Assembly: GCF_001643235.1 (NCBI RefSeq)
Contig: NZ_LQWY01000005.1
Span: 124,001-188,000 of the forward strand
Direction: 5' to 3'
Origin: Domibacillus aminovorans
GTDB lineage: Bacteria > Bacillota > Bacilli > Bacillales > Domibacillaceae
Length of the DNA: 64,000 bases
Part shown: positions 18,768 through 26,389 of the stretch, one piece after another
How positions within the stretch are numbered: the stretch's first letter is position 1
Layout: the number at the start of each line of letters is the position of its first letter
Notes under the pieces: model-generated
Databases searched by the model: none
What the model saw: only the letters and a program-made list of their open reading frames with translations
What the model was told of the DNA's origin: nothing
Program-made: the position numbers and the translations under genes

Positions 18768-19273
18768 AACTGCTTGTTGTCAGTGATAGCCACGGATGGA
18801 ATACAGTTTTAACAGATTTAAAACGCCGCTATGCAAACAAAGTCGATGCGATGATTCATTGCGGCGACTCGGAGCTTAACGCAGACGATCCTGCTCTAGA
18901 AGGCTATACGATTGTGCGAGGGAATTGCGATATGGAAGATCAGTTTCCAAATGATGTGTTAGAGAGCATTGAAGATGCCCGCGTATTCGTCACGCATGGT
19001 CATCGATATGATGTGAAAATGACACTCTTGAATCTATCGTATAAAGCGAAAGAAAACAGTGCTGAATTCGTTTTCTTCGGTCACACACATACAGCGGGCG
19101 TCGAACAGCAGGATGGTGTCATATACTTAAACCCAGGCAGTATCTCGCTCCCTAAAGGCCGCCGTGAAAAAACGTATGCCATTGTAGAAGTGGACAAGAA
19201 AAAAACGGTCGTCCGCTTTTATGATGAAAAACATCATGAAATTGAAGGAATGCAAACAAAATTTAACCGCTGA
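18764..19273 (+). CDS. ysnB: YfcE/MJ0936-family metallophosphoesterase
   Basis: 169-residue calcineurin-like phosphodiesterase. Metal-binding motifs appear in order: VVSDSHG (near 8), HCGDSE (near 35), RGNCD, THGHRYD, GHTHTAG and LNPGSIS. The B. subtilis orthologue YsnB sits in the same place after rph-ysnA. Substrate unknown; the family acts on small phosphodiesters in vitro. ATG overlaps the rdgB stop. Confidence 0.9.
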   Translation: MKLLVVSDSHGWNTVLTDLKRRYANKVDAMIHCGDSELNADDPALEGYTIVRGNCDMEDQFPNDVLESIEDARVFVTHGHRYDVKMTLLNLSYKAKENSAEFVFFGHTHTAGVEQQDGVIYLNPGSISLPKGRREKTYAIVEVDKKKTVVRFYDEKHHEIEGMQTKFNR

Positions 19274-19289
19274 TTGATAGGAAGCGGGT

Positions 19290-19317
19290 GCCCCGCACGT
19301 TTCACGCGGGGCTTTTT
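19290..19317 (+). terminator. Rho-independent terminator of the rph operon
   Basis: GCCCCGC / GCGGGGC stem, 9-nt loop, T5 tail. Confidence 0.85.
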
Positions 19318-19377
19318 AAAAACGAGTGGTCAGAATCAAGATAAAGTGCCCTTACCGCATTTATATTTAAATTCCTA

Positions 19378-19406
19378 TTGACATCTCTTCCACTCATTGC
19401 TATTAT
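19378..19406 (+). promoter_or_regulatory. Sigma-A promoter of tRNA-Arg
   Basis: TTGACA (19378-19383), 17 bp, TATTAT (19401-19406), 19 bp upstream of the tRNA 5' end. Confidence 0.75.
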
Positions 19407-19425
19407 AAATATTGTCTTTAAGGAT

Positions 19426-19493
<68 letters not shown>

Positions 19494-19502
<9 letters not shown>

Positions 19503-19559
19503 TACATAAGAAATCAAGAAGGCGGTCTGACACGTAATGGTGCGGATCGTCTTTTTTCT
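19494..19559 (+). repeat. Direct repeat, copy 1 (tRNA-Arg 3' end plus terminator)
   Basis: 66 bp covering the last nine bases of the tRNA including CCA and the downstream terminator. It is identical to 22274-22339 except for one base (A at 19530 versus T at 22310). The two copies bracket a 2.78 kb interval containing glnK-amtB, in the arrangement of attL/attR around a tRNA-integrated element. Confidence 0.85.
19519..19558 (+). terminator. Rho-independent terminator of tRNA-Arg
   Basis: AAGGCGGTCTG / CGGATCGTCTT stem with G-U pairs, then a T run. Confidence 0.75.
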
Positions 19560-19657
19560 TAAACACTTTCATTCATTTAGGTGAAACGGTCAGTATAACG
19601 GTCTTATACGAAATTTGCCCGTTATTGACTTCCCTGATGATGGAGGTGTTTTTTGTT

Positions 19658-19780
19658 ATGACAAAAAGAAAAGGGATACTTGATGTAAAGGTCGATGTGA
19701 GAAAAATGTTAACTGAATCCGTCCAAACCACGCCTGAAATTGATTCTAAACAAGTCTGGGGTAATATAGCAATTCAATGA
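19658..19780 (+). CDS. Small orphan ORF (40 aa), uncharacterised
   Basis: 40 codons from ATG with a strong TGGAGGTG ribosome-binding site 9 bp upstream. The product starts MTKRKGILDVKVDVRKML. I recognise no family. It is the first of three short frames (next at 19777 and 19866) within the segment bracketed by the tRNA-derived repeats. The frames overlap or nearly abut in successive phases, so they may be remains of a decayed gene. No other gene lies between the tRNA and 19978. Confidence 0.35.
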   Translation: MTKRKGILDVKVDVRKMLTESVQTTPEIDSKQVWGNIAIQ

Positions 19781-19857
19781 CAGTTAAAGTGGCTCTTGAG
19801 GTTATTACGCGTCATGCGAAAGAATACATTTCTTATTTAGCTGCCTTTGAGTTTTGA
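19777..19857 (+). CDS. Small orphan ORF (26 aa), possible gene fragment
   Basis: Starts MTVKVALEVITRHAKEY. Its ATG overlaps the preceding stop (ATGA). It lacks an independent ribosome-binding site and is in a different phase. Translational coupling or a frameshifted remnant are both possible. No family recognised. Confidence 0.22.
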   Translation: MTVKVALEVITRHAKEYISYLAAFEF

Positions 19858-19865
19858 ATGAAGTA

Positions 19866-19994
19866 ATGAACAAAGCTGGAGTTGGCAAAACTACACTTGA
19901 ACAGGAGTCGGCATTATTTACAGATAAGAACGAGATTATACGCAATTATTTCGAAATATGGAAGGGGTTATCCGAAAATGGCACGCGAAGATAA
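19866..19994 (+). CDS. Small orphan ORF (42 aa), possible gene fragment
   Basis: Starts MNKAGVGKTTLEQES. The GVGKTT resembles part of a P-loop but is not embedded in a recognisable ATPase fold. Third successive phase in the same stretch, which favours a degraded gene over three real ones. Confidence 0.22.
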   Translation: MNKAGVGKTTLEQESALFTDKNEIIRNYFEIWKGLSENGTRR

Positions 19995-20202
19995 ATCGTT
20001 AGCGGGGTTATTTCCAAGCGCGGAGGAACAACCGCGTAATCCACAAGCAGACCCACAGGAAAACGTCTTACACCCGCCCGAGGGCGGTCAGAATGACGAG
20101 AGAATGTCGGAGGAAGTAAGAGAGTTAGACCCGGTTAAAGGGTACAATAGAGTTCATGTAGATCACAAAAATAATAATTTGAATAATAAAAATCCACAAT
20201 AA
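19978..20202 (+). CDS. Hypothetical hydrophilic protein (74 aa)
   Basis: 74 residues from ATG 19978, after GGAAGGGG. The product is polar, acidic and Pro/Asn/Gln-rich (MAREDKSLAGLFPSAEEQP ...), with a C-terminal Asn/Lys-rich tail and a VHVDHKNNN segment. It looks disordered. No family recognised. It lies in the interval between the tRNA-Arg repeats, upstream of glnK. Confidence 0.4.
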   Translation: MAREDKSLAGLFPSAEEQPRNPQADPQENVLHPPEGGQNDERMSEEVRELDPVKGYNRVHVDHKNNNLNNKNPQ

Positions 20203-20372
20203 CTATTATGTATACCAAAAAAGGGTGTCTTTTGATGTCCTTTTTCTTTATGTCCTCAACTCTGTGTAAAAGGATATTTTTATCCTCAACTTGTCGCCAA
20301 GTTAATCTTCATTCTCATTCAATTTGCTTACTGTTTCCCAAATAAGATGATTTAGATATCAAAAAGACATTG

Positions 20373-20401
20373 TTTACATGCGGATTGATGATTAATATAG
20401 A
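20373..20401 (+). promoter_or_regulatory. Possible sigma-A promoter of glnK-amtB
   Basis: TTTACA (20373-20378), 17 bp, TATAGA (20396-20401). I could not find a convincing TnrA box (TGTNA-N7-TNACA) in the 240 bp upstream of glnK. Confidence 0.45.
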
Positions 20402-20439
20402 TGTATCGGAAGAAATTCAAAAAAGTGGATGTGATTATT

Positions 20440-20802
20440 TTGAAAAAAGTAGAAGCGATTATTCGTCCGCAAATGTTAACAAACACGATTAACGGACTCA
20501 ACGACATTGGCGTAACGGCTTTTACAGTCACCCAAGTCGTGGGACGAGGTCAACAGGTGGATGGCAGCGGGGTGTACAGGGGACGAAATTACAAAGTTAA
20601 TTTGCATCCAAAAGTAAAGATGGAAATTATCGTATCCAATTTTATGGTGGAACGCGTCATCGAAACGGTGATGAACACAGCGTACACTGGTGAAGCCGGC
20701 GATGGAAAAATTTTTGTGTATCCTGTCATGGAAGCATACAATATTCGGACGAAACAAATTGATACAACGATTACGGAACTAGCAGAAGATGGGGTGGAGT
20801 AA
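20440..20802 (+). CDS. glnK: PII-family nitrogen regulatory protein (GlnK/NrgB)
   Basis: 120-residue PII protein. The T-loop has GRGQQVDGSGVYRGRNYKV with the usual Tyr-Arg-Gly, and the B-loop signature TGEAGDGKIFVYPV binds ATP/2-oxoglutarate. The TTG at 20440 (MKKVEAIIRPQ) matches the PII N-terminus and has GGATGTGAT upstream, so it is preferred over the longer frame. GlnK docks on the ammonium channel encoded immediately downstream and shuts it when nitrogen is plentiful. Confidence 0.9.
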   Translation: MKKVEAIIRPQMLTNTINGLNDIGVTAFTVTQVVGRGQQVDGSGVYRGRNYKVNLHPKVKMEIIVSNFMVERVIETVMNTAYTGEAGDGKIFVYPVMEAYNIRTKQIDTTITELAEDGVE

Positions 20803-20803
20803 G

Positions 20804-22108
20804 ATGGAACTTATTTATTTGAATACCGTCTGGGTTATTATTGCCGCAGCGATGGTGTTATTAATGGAAGGCGGATTTAGTTTACTTGAAGCAGGTCTTG
20901 TGCGGACGAAGAATGCAGTAAATGTAACGATGAAGATTTTCGTCGACTTGACAGTTGCAGTGCTTGCATTCTGGGTAGTTGGATTTGGCATTATGTTTGG
21001 AGAAGATGCAGGCGGATTCATTGGCACAAGTTTATTCGGTGCACCAGAACAAATTGAATTAGGGATAGAACTTCCAGGTGCAGCATTCGTATTATTCCAA
21101 ATTGGCTTTGCGATTGCTTGTGTCTCCATTGTTTCTGGGGCGCTCGCAGAACGAATGAATTTTAAAGCCTATATACTAACAGCCATCCTCCTTACGTCGA
21201 TTGTCTATCCTCTTTCCGGTCATTGGGTATGGAATGCAGACGGCTGGCTCGCCAAGCTCGGTATGAAAGATTTTGCAGGCTCAGCGGTTATTCATGGCAT
21301 GGGTGGCTTTTTAGCACTCGCCATGGCGATTGTACTTGGGCCACGTCAAGGCCGATTTAACGGTGACGGCAGTGTCAATGTCTTTGTACCAAGTAATATT
21401 CCACTCGCATCGGCGGGCGCATTCCTTTTATGGTTCGGCTGGTTCGGTTTCAATGCCGGTAGCACACTTGATGCCTCCAACGCATCACTTGCCATTATCG
21501 CACTCAACACCATGCTCGCTGGCGCCTCTGGTGGTACGATGGCCCTTTTATTGACATTGTTCCGTTATGGAAAAACGGATCCAAGTATGACGATTAATGG
21601 GATTTTATCCGGATTGGTTGCGGTAACAGCAGGCTGCGCGTTCGTTGCGCCAATGAGTGCCATCTTAATCGGCGCAATCGGTGGTGTAATCGTTGTCTTC
21701 GGTACATTATTAATTGATCGAATGAAAGTAGATGACCCGGTTGGTGCAGTTGCGGTACATGGCTTTAACGGATTATTCGGTACAATCGCAGTTGGTTTGT
21801 TCGATATAACAGATGGTCTTTTCACAACAGGTCAATCTGAGCTTTTGCAAGTTCAGCTAATAGGCGCACTTACTGTATGTGCGTGGGGCTTTGCCAGTGG
21901 ACTATTCATTGCGTATCTTGCTAAAGCAACAGTTGGTCTTCGTGCGACGAAAAAAGAAGAAATCGAAGGACTCGATATGTCGTACCACGGTATCCCGGCT
22001 TACAACGAACTCGAACGCTTCATAGACGTTCCAGTCAACTTGTATAATTTTGAAGAAACGACAGGTGTTACTGTCGTCGCACCAAAAGCAAAAACAATTA
22101 ATCAATAA
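20804..22108 (+). CDS. amtB: Ammonium transporter Amt
   Basis: 434-residue polytopic channel with about eleven transmembrane helices. Conserved segments are MEGGFSLLEAGLVRTKNA, the pore-lining His segments SAVIHGMGGFLALAMA and AVAVHGFNGLFGTIAVG, and FGWFGFNAGSTL. It starts one base after the glnK stop with GGGGTGGAG upstream, so it is coupled to glnK. It conducts ammonium under nitrogen limitation. Because the pair is bracketed by direct repeats of a tRNA end, it may have arrived with a mobile segment. Confidence 0.95.
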   Translation: MELIYLNTVWVIIAAAMVLLMEGGFSLLEAGLVRTKNAVNVTMKIFVDLTVAVLAFWVVGFGIMFGEDAGGFIGTSLFGAPEQIELGIELPGAAFVLFQIGFAIACVSIVSGALAERMNFKAYILTAILLTSIVYPLSGHWVWNADGWLAKLGMKDFAGSAVIHGMGGFLALAMAIVLGPRQGRFNGDGSVNVFVPSNIPLASAGAFLLWFGWFGFNAGSTLDASNASLAIIALNTMLAGASGGTMALLLTLFRYGKTDPSMTINGILSGLVAVTAGCAFVAPMSAILIGAIGGVIVVFGTLLIDRMKVDDPVGAVAVHGFNGLFGTIAVGLFDITDGLFTTGQSELLQVQLIGALTVCAWGFASGLFIAYLAKATVGLRATKKEEIEGLDMSYHGIPAYNELERFIDVPVNLYNFEETTGVTVVAPKAKTINQ

Positions 22109-22117
22109 TGAAAGAAT

Positions 22118-22148
22118 GCTCTCAGGTTATGCTGAGAGTCGATTTTTG
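22118..22148 (+). terminator. Rho-independent terminator of glnK-amtB
   Basis: GCTCTCAG / CTGAGAGT hairpin followed by a T-rich run. Confidence 0.75.
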
Positions 22149-22252
22149 TTGCTTGTTTATTCGATCATGCCGCGTCTCCCTTGTAAGCTTTCCTCCCTTC
22201 AAGATCTGTTTGTAACTTTAACACAATTATCCACTCCCTTTTTTACGCCGAT

Positions 22253-22282
22253 GGGGGATTCAAATCCTTCCGAGGGACGCCA
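22253..22282 (+). pseudogene. tRNA-Arg 3' fragment (degenerate T-arm, acceptor end and CCA)
   Basis: GGGGGATTCAAATCC followed by TTCCGAGGGACGCCA resembles the T-arm and acceptor end of the intact tRNA-Arg at 19426 with small insertions and changes. No D-arm or anticodon arm precedes it, so it cannot be a functional tRNA. Confidence 0.75.
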
Positions 22283-22339
22283 TACATAAGAAATCAAGAA
22301 GGCGGTCTGTCACGTAATGGTGCGGATCGTCTTTTTTCT
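22274..22339 (+). repeat. Direct repeat, copy 2 (tRNA-Arg 3' end plus terminator)
   Basis: 65 of 66 bases identical to 19494-19559. It includes a second copy of the tRNA terminator (22299-22338). Confidence 0.85.
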
Positions 22340-22403
22340 GTTCTTTCGATTTATCACGTGCTACACTTTAATTATTAAAAATCCGGAACGGGTGACGAAT
22401 AAA

Positions 22404-23363
22404 ATGAAGAAGAAAAAGCGGATCAAAGACGGCAATGTGATTCAATTTCCGGGCACGCTAGGTCATCTGGAGAGAGAGGGACAGGCGGCACTTGAAGAAA
22501 AGCGGTTTGGTGATGCGATCCGTCTATACACAGAAGCACTCCGTTTTGAAACTGACCGTGTCGAAGAGCTCAAAATGGCACTGCTTATTGCGTATCATGA
22601 AAGCGAAAGCTATGATGAGGGGATTCAATTGTCACGAGGTATGCTTCATGCTGGTGAAGGGCACTATTTTGATGTTCTCGATTTACATGTATTGATGCTT
22701 ATTCAAAAAAAATGCTATCAAGAAGTGGGGGATACGTTAGGAGTGCTTCTTGAAGAAGGGCTGCCCCCAGATCGGTATGAACATTTCGCTCATTTAAAAG
22801 CGCTCGCTGATCGGATGAGTACGAAACAGAATTCCCCGGCAGCCGTATTGTTTAAACAAGAAGACACGATGCAGGATAAAATGATGAAACTTGCGGAACT
22901 TGCGTCGCCGGGCGCATCGCCTTATGAAAAAGAATTGATCATGATGCTTGCAAATACGAAAGAGCATCCATTTGTTCAATCGATGTCGCTTGGACTGCTT
23001 CGTGAAATAGGCACTGCTCAAAATGTAACCGTTCGGAAATTTCATTTTGAAAAAGAGGTTATTCCAGTGCTGACAGACGAAGTGTTCAGTCGGCCTTTTT
23101 ATAAGGAAACATCCGCACATCTTGATCAAACGATTGGCCAGGAAAATCCGGTTTTATTTGAGCAAGCAATAGAACTAATTAAGCAGCAATTGTTTTTAAT
23201 GCATCCATTTGATCCAGAAGTAGAACCATCTGTCTGGGCGAATGCTGCTGTTCTCCACATTGAATCGCTCTATCGTTCCGTGAGCGATCTCTCTAATATT
23301 GACCCAGAGATAGGCAAGGCACTGTCGTTTATGAAAGAACTCGATGAAATTTTATCCTTTTAG
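22404..23363 (+). CDS. ysoA: YsoA-like TPR-repeat protein
   Basis: 319-residue soluble helical-repeat protein. TPR-like units are near residues 25-60 (EGQAALEEKRFGDAIRLYTEAL) and 60-95. It lies directly upstream of tig, as ysoA does in B. subtilis. ATG 22404 is chosen (GGGTGA upstream); the longer frame extends back through the tRNA terminator. Partner and function unknown. Confidence 0.8.
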   Translation: MKKKKRIKDGNVIQFPGTLGHLEREGQAALEEKRFGDAIRLYTEALRFETDRVEELKMALLIAYHESESYDEGIQLSRGMLHAGEGHYFDVLDLHVLMLIQKKCYQEVGDTLGVLLEEGLPPDRYEHFAHLKALADRMSTKQNSPAAVLFKQEDTMQDKMMKLAELASPGASPYEKELIMMLANTKEHPFVQSMSLGLLREIGTAQNVTVRKFHFEKEVIPVLTDEVFSRPFYKETSAHLDQTIGQENPVLFEQAIELIKQQLFLMHPFDPEVEPSVWANAAVLHIESLYRSVSDLSNIDPEIGKALSFMKELDEILSF

Positions 23364-23391
23364 TTGAAAGAAAGTGGCTATATGGTATAAT
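23364..23391 (+). promoter_or_regulatory. Sigma-A promoter of tig
   Basis: TTGAAA (23364-23369), 16 bp, TATAAT (23386-23391), beginning at the ysoA stop. Confidence 0.75.
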
Positions 23392-23483
23392 GTAAAAGTC
23401 GTATTGTGTCCTTTTTGTATCAGAAAGAATATACATAAGGCGAACGTTCATCTTTATTAATAGATTGTTGGAGGGAATTTTTT

Positions 23484-24770
23484 ATGTCTGCAAAGTGGGA
23501 AAAATTAGAAGGGAACCAGGGAGTACTTACTGTTGAAGTTGATACTGAAACAGTGAAAAAAGGACTTGACGCTGCGTTCCAAAAAGTCGTAAAAACAATT
23601 AATGTACCGGGCTTTCGTAAAGGGAAGATGCCTCGTCCGTTGTTCGAACAACGTTTCGGCGTTGAATCACTTTATCAGGATGCGATCGATGCGATTCTTC
23701 CAGAAGCGTATGGAAATGCGATCGACGAAGCGGGTATTGATCCTGTTGACCGCCCTGAAATCGATGTAGAGCAATTCGAAAAAGGCAAACCATTCATCTT
23801 CAAAGCGACTGTTACAGTGAAGCCTGAAGTGAAACTTGGTGAATACAAAGGCCTTGAAGTAGAAAAAGCGAGCACAGATGTAACAGATGAAGACGTTCAA
23901 AACGAACTTCAAGATCTTCAAAAACGTCACGCTGAGCTAGTTGTAAAAGAAGAAGGCACTGTTGAAAATGAAGATACTGTTGTGATCGATTTTGAAGGAT
24001 TCGTTAACGGTGAAGCGTTTGAAGGCGGGCAGGCTGAAAACTATTCAATCGTTATCGGTTCTGGTACATTCATTCCGGGATTTGAAGAACAGATTATCGG
24101 CATGAAAACAGGTGAAGAAAAAGAAGTGGAAGTGACATTCCCTGAAGAATACCATGCGGAAGAGCTTGCGGGTCAACCTGCTGTATTCAAAGTGAAACTT
24201 CATGAAGTAAAAGCACAGGAATTACCTGAGTTAAATGATGATTTCGCGAAAGAAACAGACGAAGAAGTGGAAACACTCGATGCGTTGACAGCAAAAATTA
24301 AAGAACGACTAGCTGAGCAAAAGCAAAGCGCTTCTGAACAAAAGTTGCGTGATGACCTTGTTGAACAAGCGGTAGCGAATGCAGAATCTGATATTCCTGA
24401 TGTCATGATCGACAGTGAAATCGACCGCATGCTTCAAGAGTTTACACAAAACCTTTCAATGCAAGGTATGAACCTTGATCTGTACTACCAGTTTTCAGGT
24501 CAATCAGAAGCAGACCTTCGTGCACAAATGAAAGAAAATGCTGCAACGCGCGTGCGCACAAGCTTAACGCTTGAAGCAATCGCTGTTGCTGAAAATCTTG
24601 AGCCAACTGATGAAGATGTAGAAGCTGAAGTAAATAAAATGGCTGAGCAATTTGGTCTTTCAAAAGAAGATATTCAAAAAGCGCTTGGCAGCCTTGATGG
24701 CATGAAAGCAGACTTGAAAATTCGTAAAGCAGTTGAATTTCTTGTCGAAAACAGCAAAACTAGTGCATAA
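23484..24770 (+). CDS. tig: Trigger factor, ribosome-associated chaperone
   Basis: 428-residue trigger factor. The ribosome-binding signature [10 protein letters not shown] is near residue 43. The FKBP-type prolyl isomerase domain (about 150-245) contains [19 protein letters not shown] and [16 protein letters not shown] helical C-terminal substrate-cradling domain follows. It binds near L23 and shields nascent chains. GGAGGG precedes the ATG. It is upstream of clpX with its own terminator. Confidence 0.97.
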   Translation: MSAKWEKLEGNQGVLTVEVDTETVKKGLDAAFQKVVKTINVPGFRKGKMPRPLFEQRFGVESLYQDAIDAILPEAYGNAIDEAGIDPVDRPEIDVEQFEKGKPFIFKATVTVKPEVKLGEYKGLEVEKASTDVTDEDVQNELQDLQKRHAELVVKEEGTVENEDTVVIDFEGFVNGEAFEGGQAENYSIVIGSGTFIPGFEEQIIGMKTGEEKEVEVTFPEEYHAEELAGQPAVFKVKLHEVKAQELPELNDDFAKETDEEVETLDALTAKIKERLAEQKQSASEQKLRDDLVEQAVANAESDIPDVMIDSEIDRMLQEFTQNLSMQGMNLDLYYQFSGQSEADLRAQMKENAATRVRTSLTLEAIAVAENLEPTDEDVEAEVNKMAEQFGLSKEDIQKALGSLDGMKADLKIRKAVEFLVENSKTSA

Positions 24771-24785
24771 TAAAAGGACAAGCTG

Positions 24786-24816
24786 ACAAGGCACGACTTG
24801 ATCGTGCCTTGTTTTC
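24786..24816 (+). terminator. Rho-independent terminator of tig
   Basis: ACAAGGCACGA / TCGTGCCTTGT perfect 11-bp stem with CTTGA loop and T4. Confidence 0.85.
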
Positions 24817-24867
24817 TACCATAAAACAAGGGGAAAATGCTTTTTCGTTTTTGTTTTATGGCAAATG

Positions 24868-24876
24868 TGCTACAAT
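24868..24876 (+). promoter_or_regulatory. Probable extended -10 promoter of clpX
   Basis: TGCTACAAT: TG extension and TACAAT, about 90 bp upstream of clpX. The -35 is weak. Confidence 0.45.
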
Positions 24877-24964
24877 GCGATACATAACTTAATTAAGGGG
24901 TAGTCAAAAAGTCGGTCTACTGAATTTTTCCGGCTGCACCAACATAGCATAAGGGGTGAACTAG

Positions 24965-26230
24965 GTGTTTAAATTTAATGAAGAAAAAGGACAGTTAAAA
25001 TGTTCGTTTTGCGGAAAATCACAGGATCAGGTGCGTAAACTCGTAGCTGGGCCGGGGGTATATATTTGCGACGAGTGTATTGAGCTCTGCACAGAAATCG
25101 TGGAAGAAGAACTTGGTACAGAAGAAGAAGTTGAGTTTAATGATGTGCCGAAACCGACGCAAATTCGTGAAATTTTAGGTGAATATGTCATCGGTCAGGA
25201 ACGAGCGAAAAAATCACTCGCTGTTGCAGTTTATAATCACTATAAGCGTATCAACTCCAATAGCAAAGTGGATGATGTAGAATTATCTAAATCAAACATT
25301 TGCCTAATCGGGCCGACAGGAAGCGGTAAAACACTTCTTGCGCAGACGCTTGCCCGTATTTTGAATGTGCCATTTGCGATTGCAGATGCAACATCTTTAA
25401 CAGAAGCAGGATACGTTGGTGAAGACGTTGAAAATATTTTGTTGAAGTTAATTCAAGCGGCTGATTATGATGTAGAAAAAGCAGAAAAAGGCATTATTTA
25501 TATCGATGAAATTGATAAAGTAGCCCGTAAATCGGAAAACCCGTCCATTACACGAGATGTTTCCGGTGAAGGGGTACAGCAAGCGCTTCTCAAAATTTTG
25601 GAAGGTACGGTCGCAAGCGTGCCGCCTCAAGGTGGACGTAAACACCCGCACCAAGAATTTATCCAGATTGATACGACAAACATCCTTTTCATTTGTGGAG
25701 GAGCATTTGATGGTGTTGAGCAAATTATTAAACGCCGTCTCGGTCAAAAAGTGATTGGTTTTGGATCTGATACGAAAAAAGAAGAAGTAGCAGATAAATC
25801 ACTTCTTTCTCAACTTCTTCCAGAAGATTTGCTTCGTTTCGGTTTAATTCCAGAGTTTATTGGTCGTCTTCCGGTTATTTCAAGTCTTGAGCAGCTTGAT
25901 GAAAGTGCGCTTATTGAGATTTTGACGAAACCGAAAAATGCGCTTGTGAAGCAATATGAGAAAATGCTTGAGCTTGATGATGTTGAGCTTGAATTTGAAG
26001 ATGAGGCACTTCGCGAAATTGCAAAAAAAGCCATTGAGCGTAAAACAGGCGCGCGTGGACTTCGTTCCATTATTGAAAGCATTATGCTTGAAGTGATGTA
26101 CGAATTGCCTTCGCGTGATGATATTAAAACATGTGTCATTACAAGCGAAGCAGTGACCGATCATACATCGCCGCGTCTTTTGGACGAAAATGGTAATGAA
26201 GTCGATTCAGCTGATAAAACATCTGCATAA
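24965..26230 (+). CDS. clpX: ClpX, ATP-dependent unfoldase subunit of ClpXP
   Basis: 421-residue AAA+ protein. The N-terminal zinc-binding domain has CSFCGKSQ and CDECIELC. Walker A is GPTGSGKT near 116, Walker [12 protein letters not shown] near 178, and the ClpP-docking loop contains IGFGS near 262. It feeds unfolded or tagged substrates to ClpP. GTG start after AAGGGGTGA. Confidence 0.97.
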   Translation: MFKFNEEKGQLKCSFCGKSQDQVRKLVAGPGVYICDECIELCTEIVEEELGTEEEVEFNDVPKPTQIREILGEYVIGQERAKKSLAVAVYNHYKRINSNSKVDDVELSKSNICLIGPTGSGKTLLAQTLARILNVPFAIADATSLTEAGYVGEDVENILLKLIQAADYDVEKAEKGIIYIDEIDKVARKSENPSITRDVSGEGVQQALLKILEGTVASVPPQGGRKHPHQEFIQIDTTNILFICGGAFDGVEQIIKRRLGQKVIGFGSDTKKEEVADKSLLSQLLPEDLLRFGLIPEFIGRLPVISSLEQLDESALIEILTKPKNALVKQYEKMLELDDVELEFEDEALREIAKKAIERKTGARGLRSIIESIMLEVMYELPSRDDIKTCVITSEAVTDHTSPRLLDENGNEVDSADKTSA

Positions 26231-26243
26231 TGAGGTGTTTTAA

Positions 26244-26283
26244 AAAGGGACAGTGCCTATTTAGGCGCTGTCCCTTCTTTTCC
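26244..26283 (+). terminator. Rho-independent terminator of clpX
   Basis: AAGGGACAGTGCCT / AGGCGCTGTCCCTT stem (one mismatch), followed by CTTTT. Confidence 0.8.
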
Positions 26284-26306
26284 ATCGACATCATTAGTCA
26301 TTTTAC

Positions 26307-26326
26307 GATAAGATAAGATAAGATAA
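26307..26326 (+). repeat. Tandem pentamer (GATAA)x4
   Basis: Four perfect copies of GATAA in the clpX-lonA gap. Probably a slippage-prone simple repeat. Confidence 0.6.
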
Positions 26327-26389
26327 AAGAAAGAGAAGCACCCCGCTTACATACGGTGGGATGGTTTTTTTTGCAGGGAGGGATATGTC

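Noticed and set aside
19866-19994. P-loop ATPase call from GVGKTT in a 42-residue ORF
   Set aside because: No surrounding ATPase fold, Walker B or adequate length; the match is probably chance.
20203-20439. TnrA box upstream of glnK
   Set aside because: Searched by eye for TGTNA-N7-TNACA; the near matches fail at the fifth position or the right half.
24901-24925. CtsR operator before clpX (AGTCAAAAAGTCGGTC)
   Set aside because: Only one half resembles GGTCAAA; the second heptamer and spacing do not fit.
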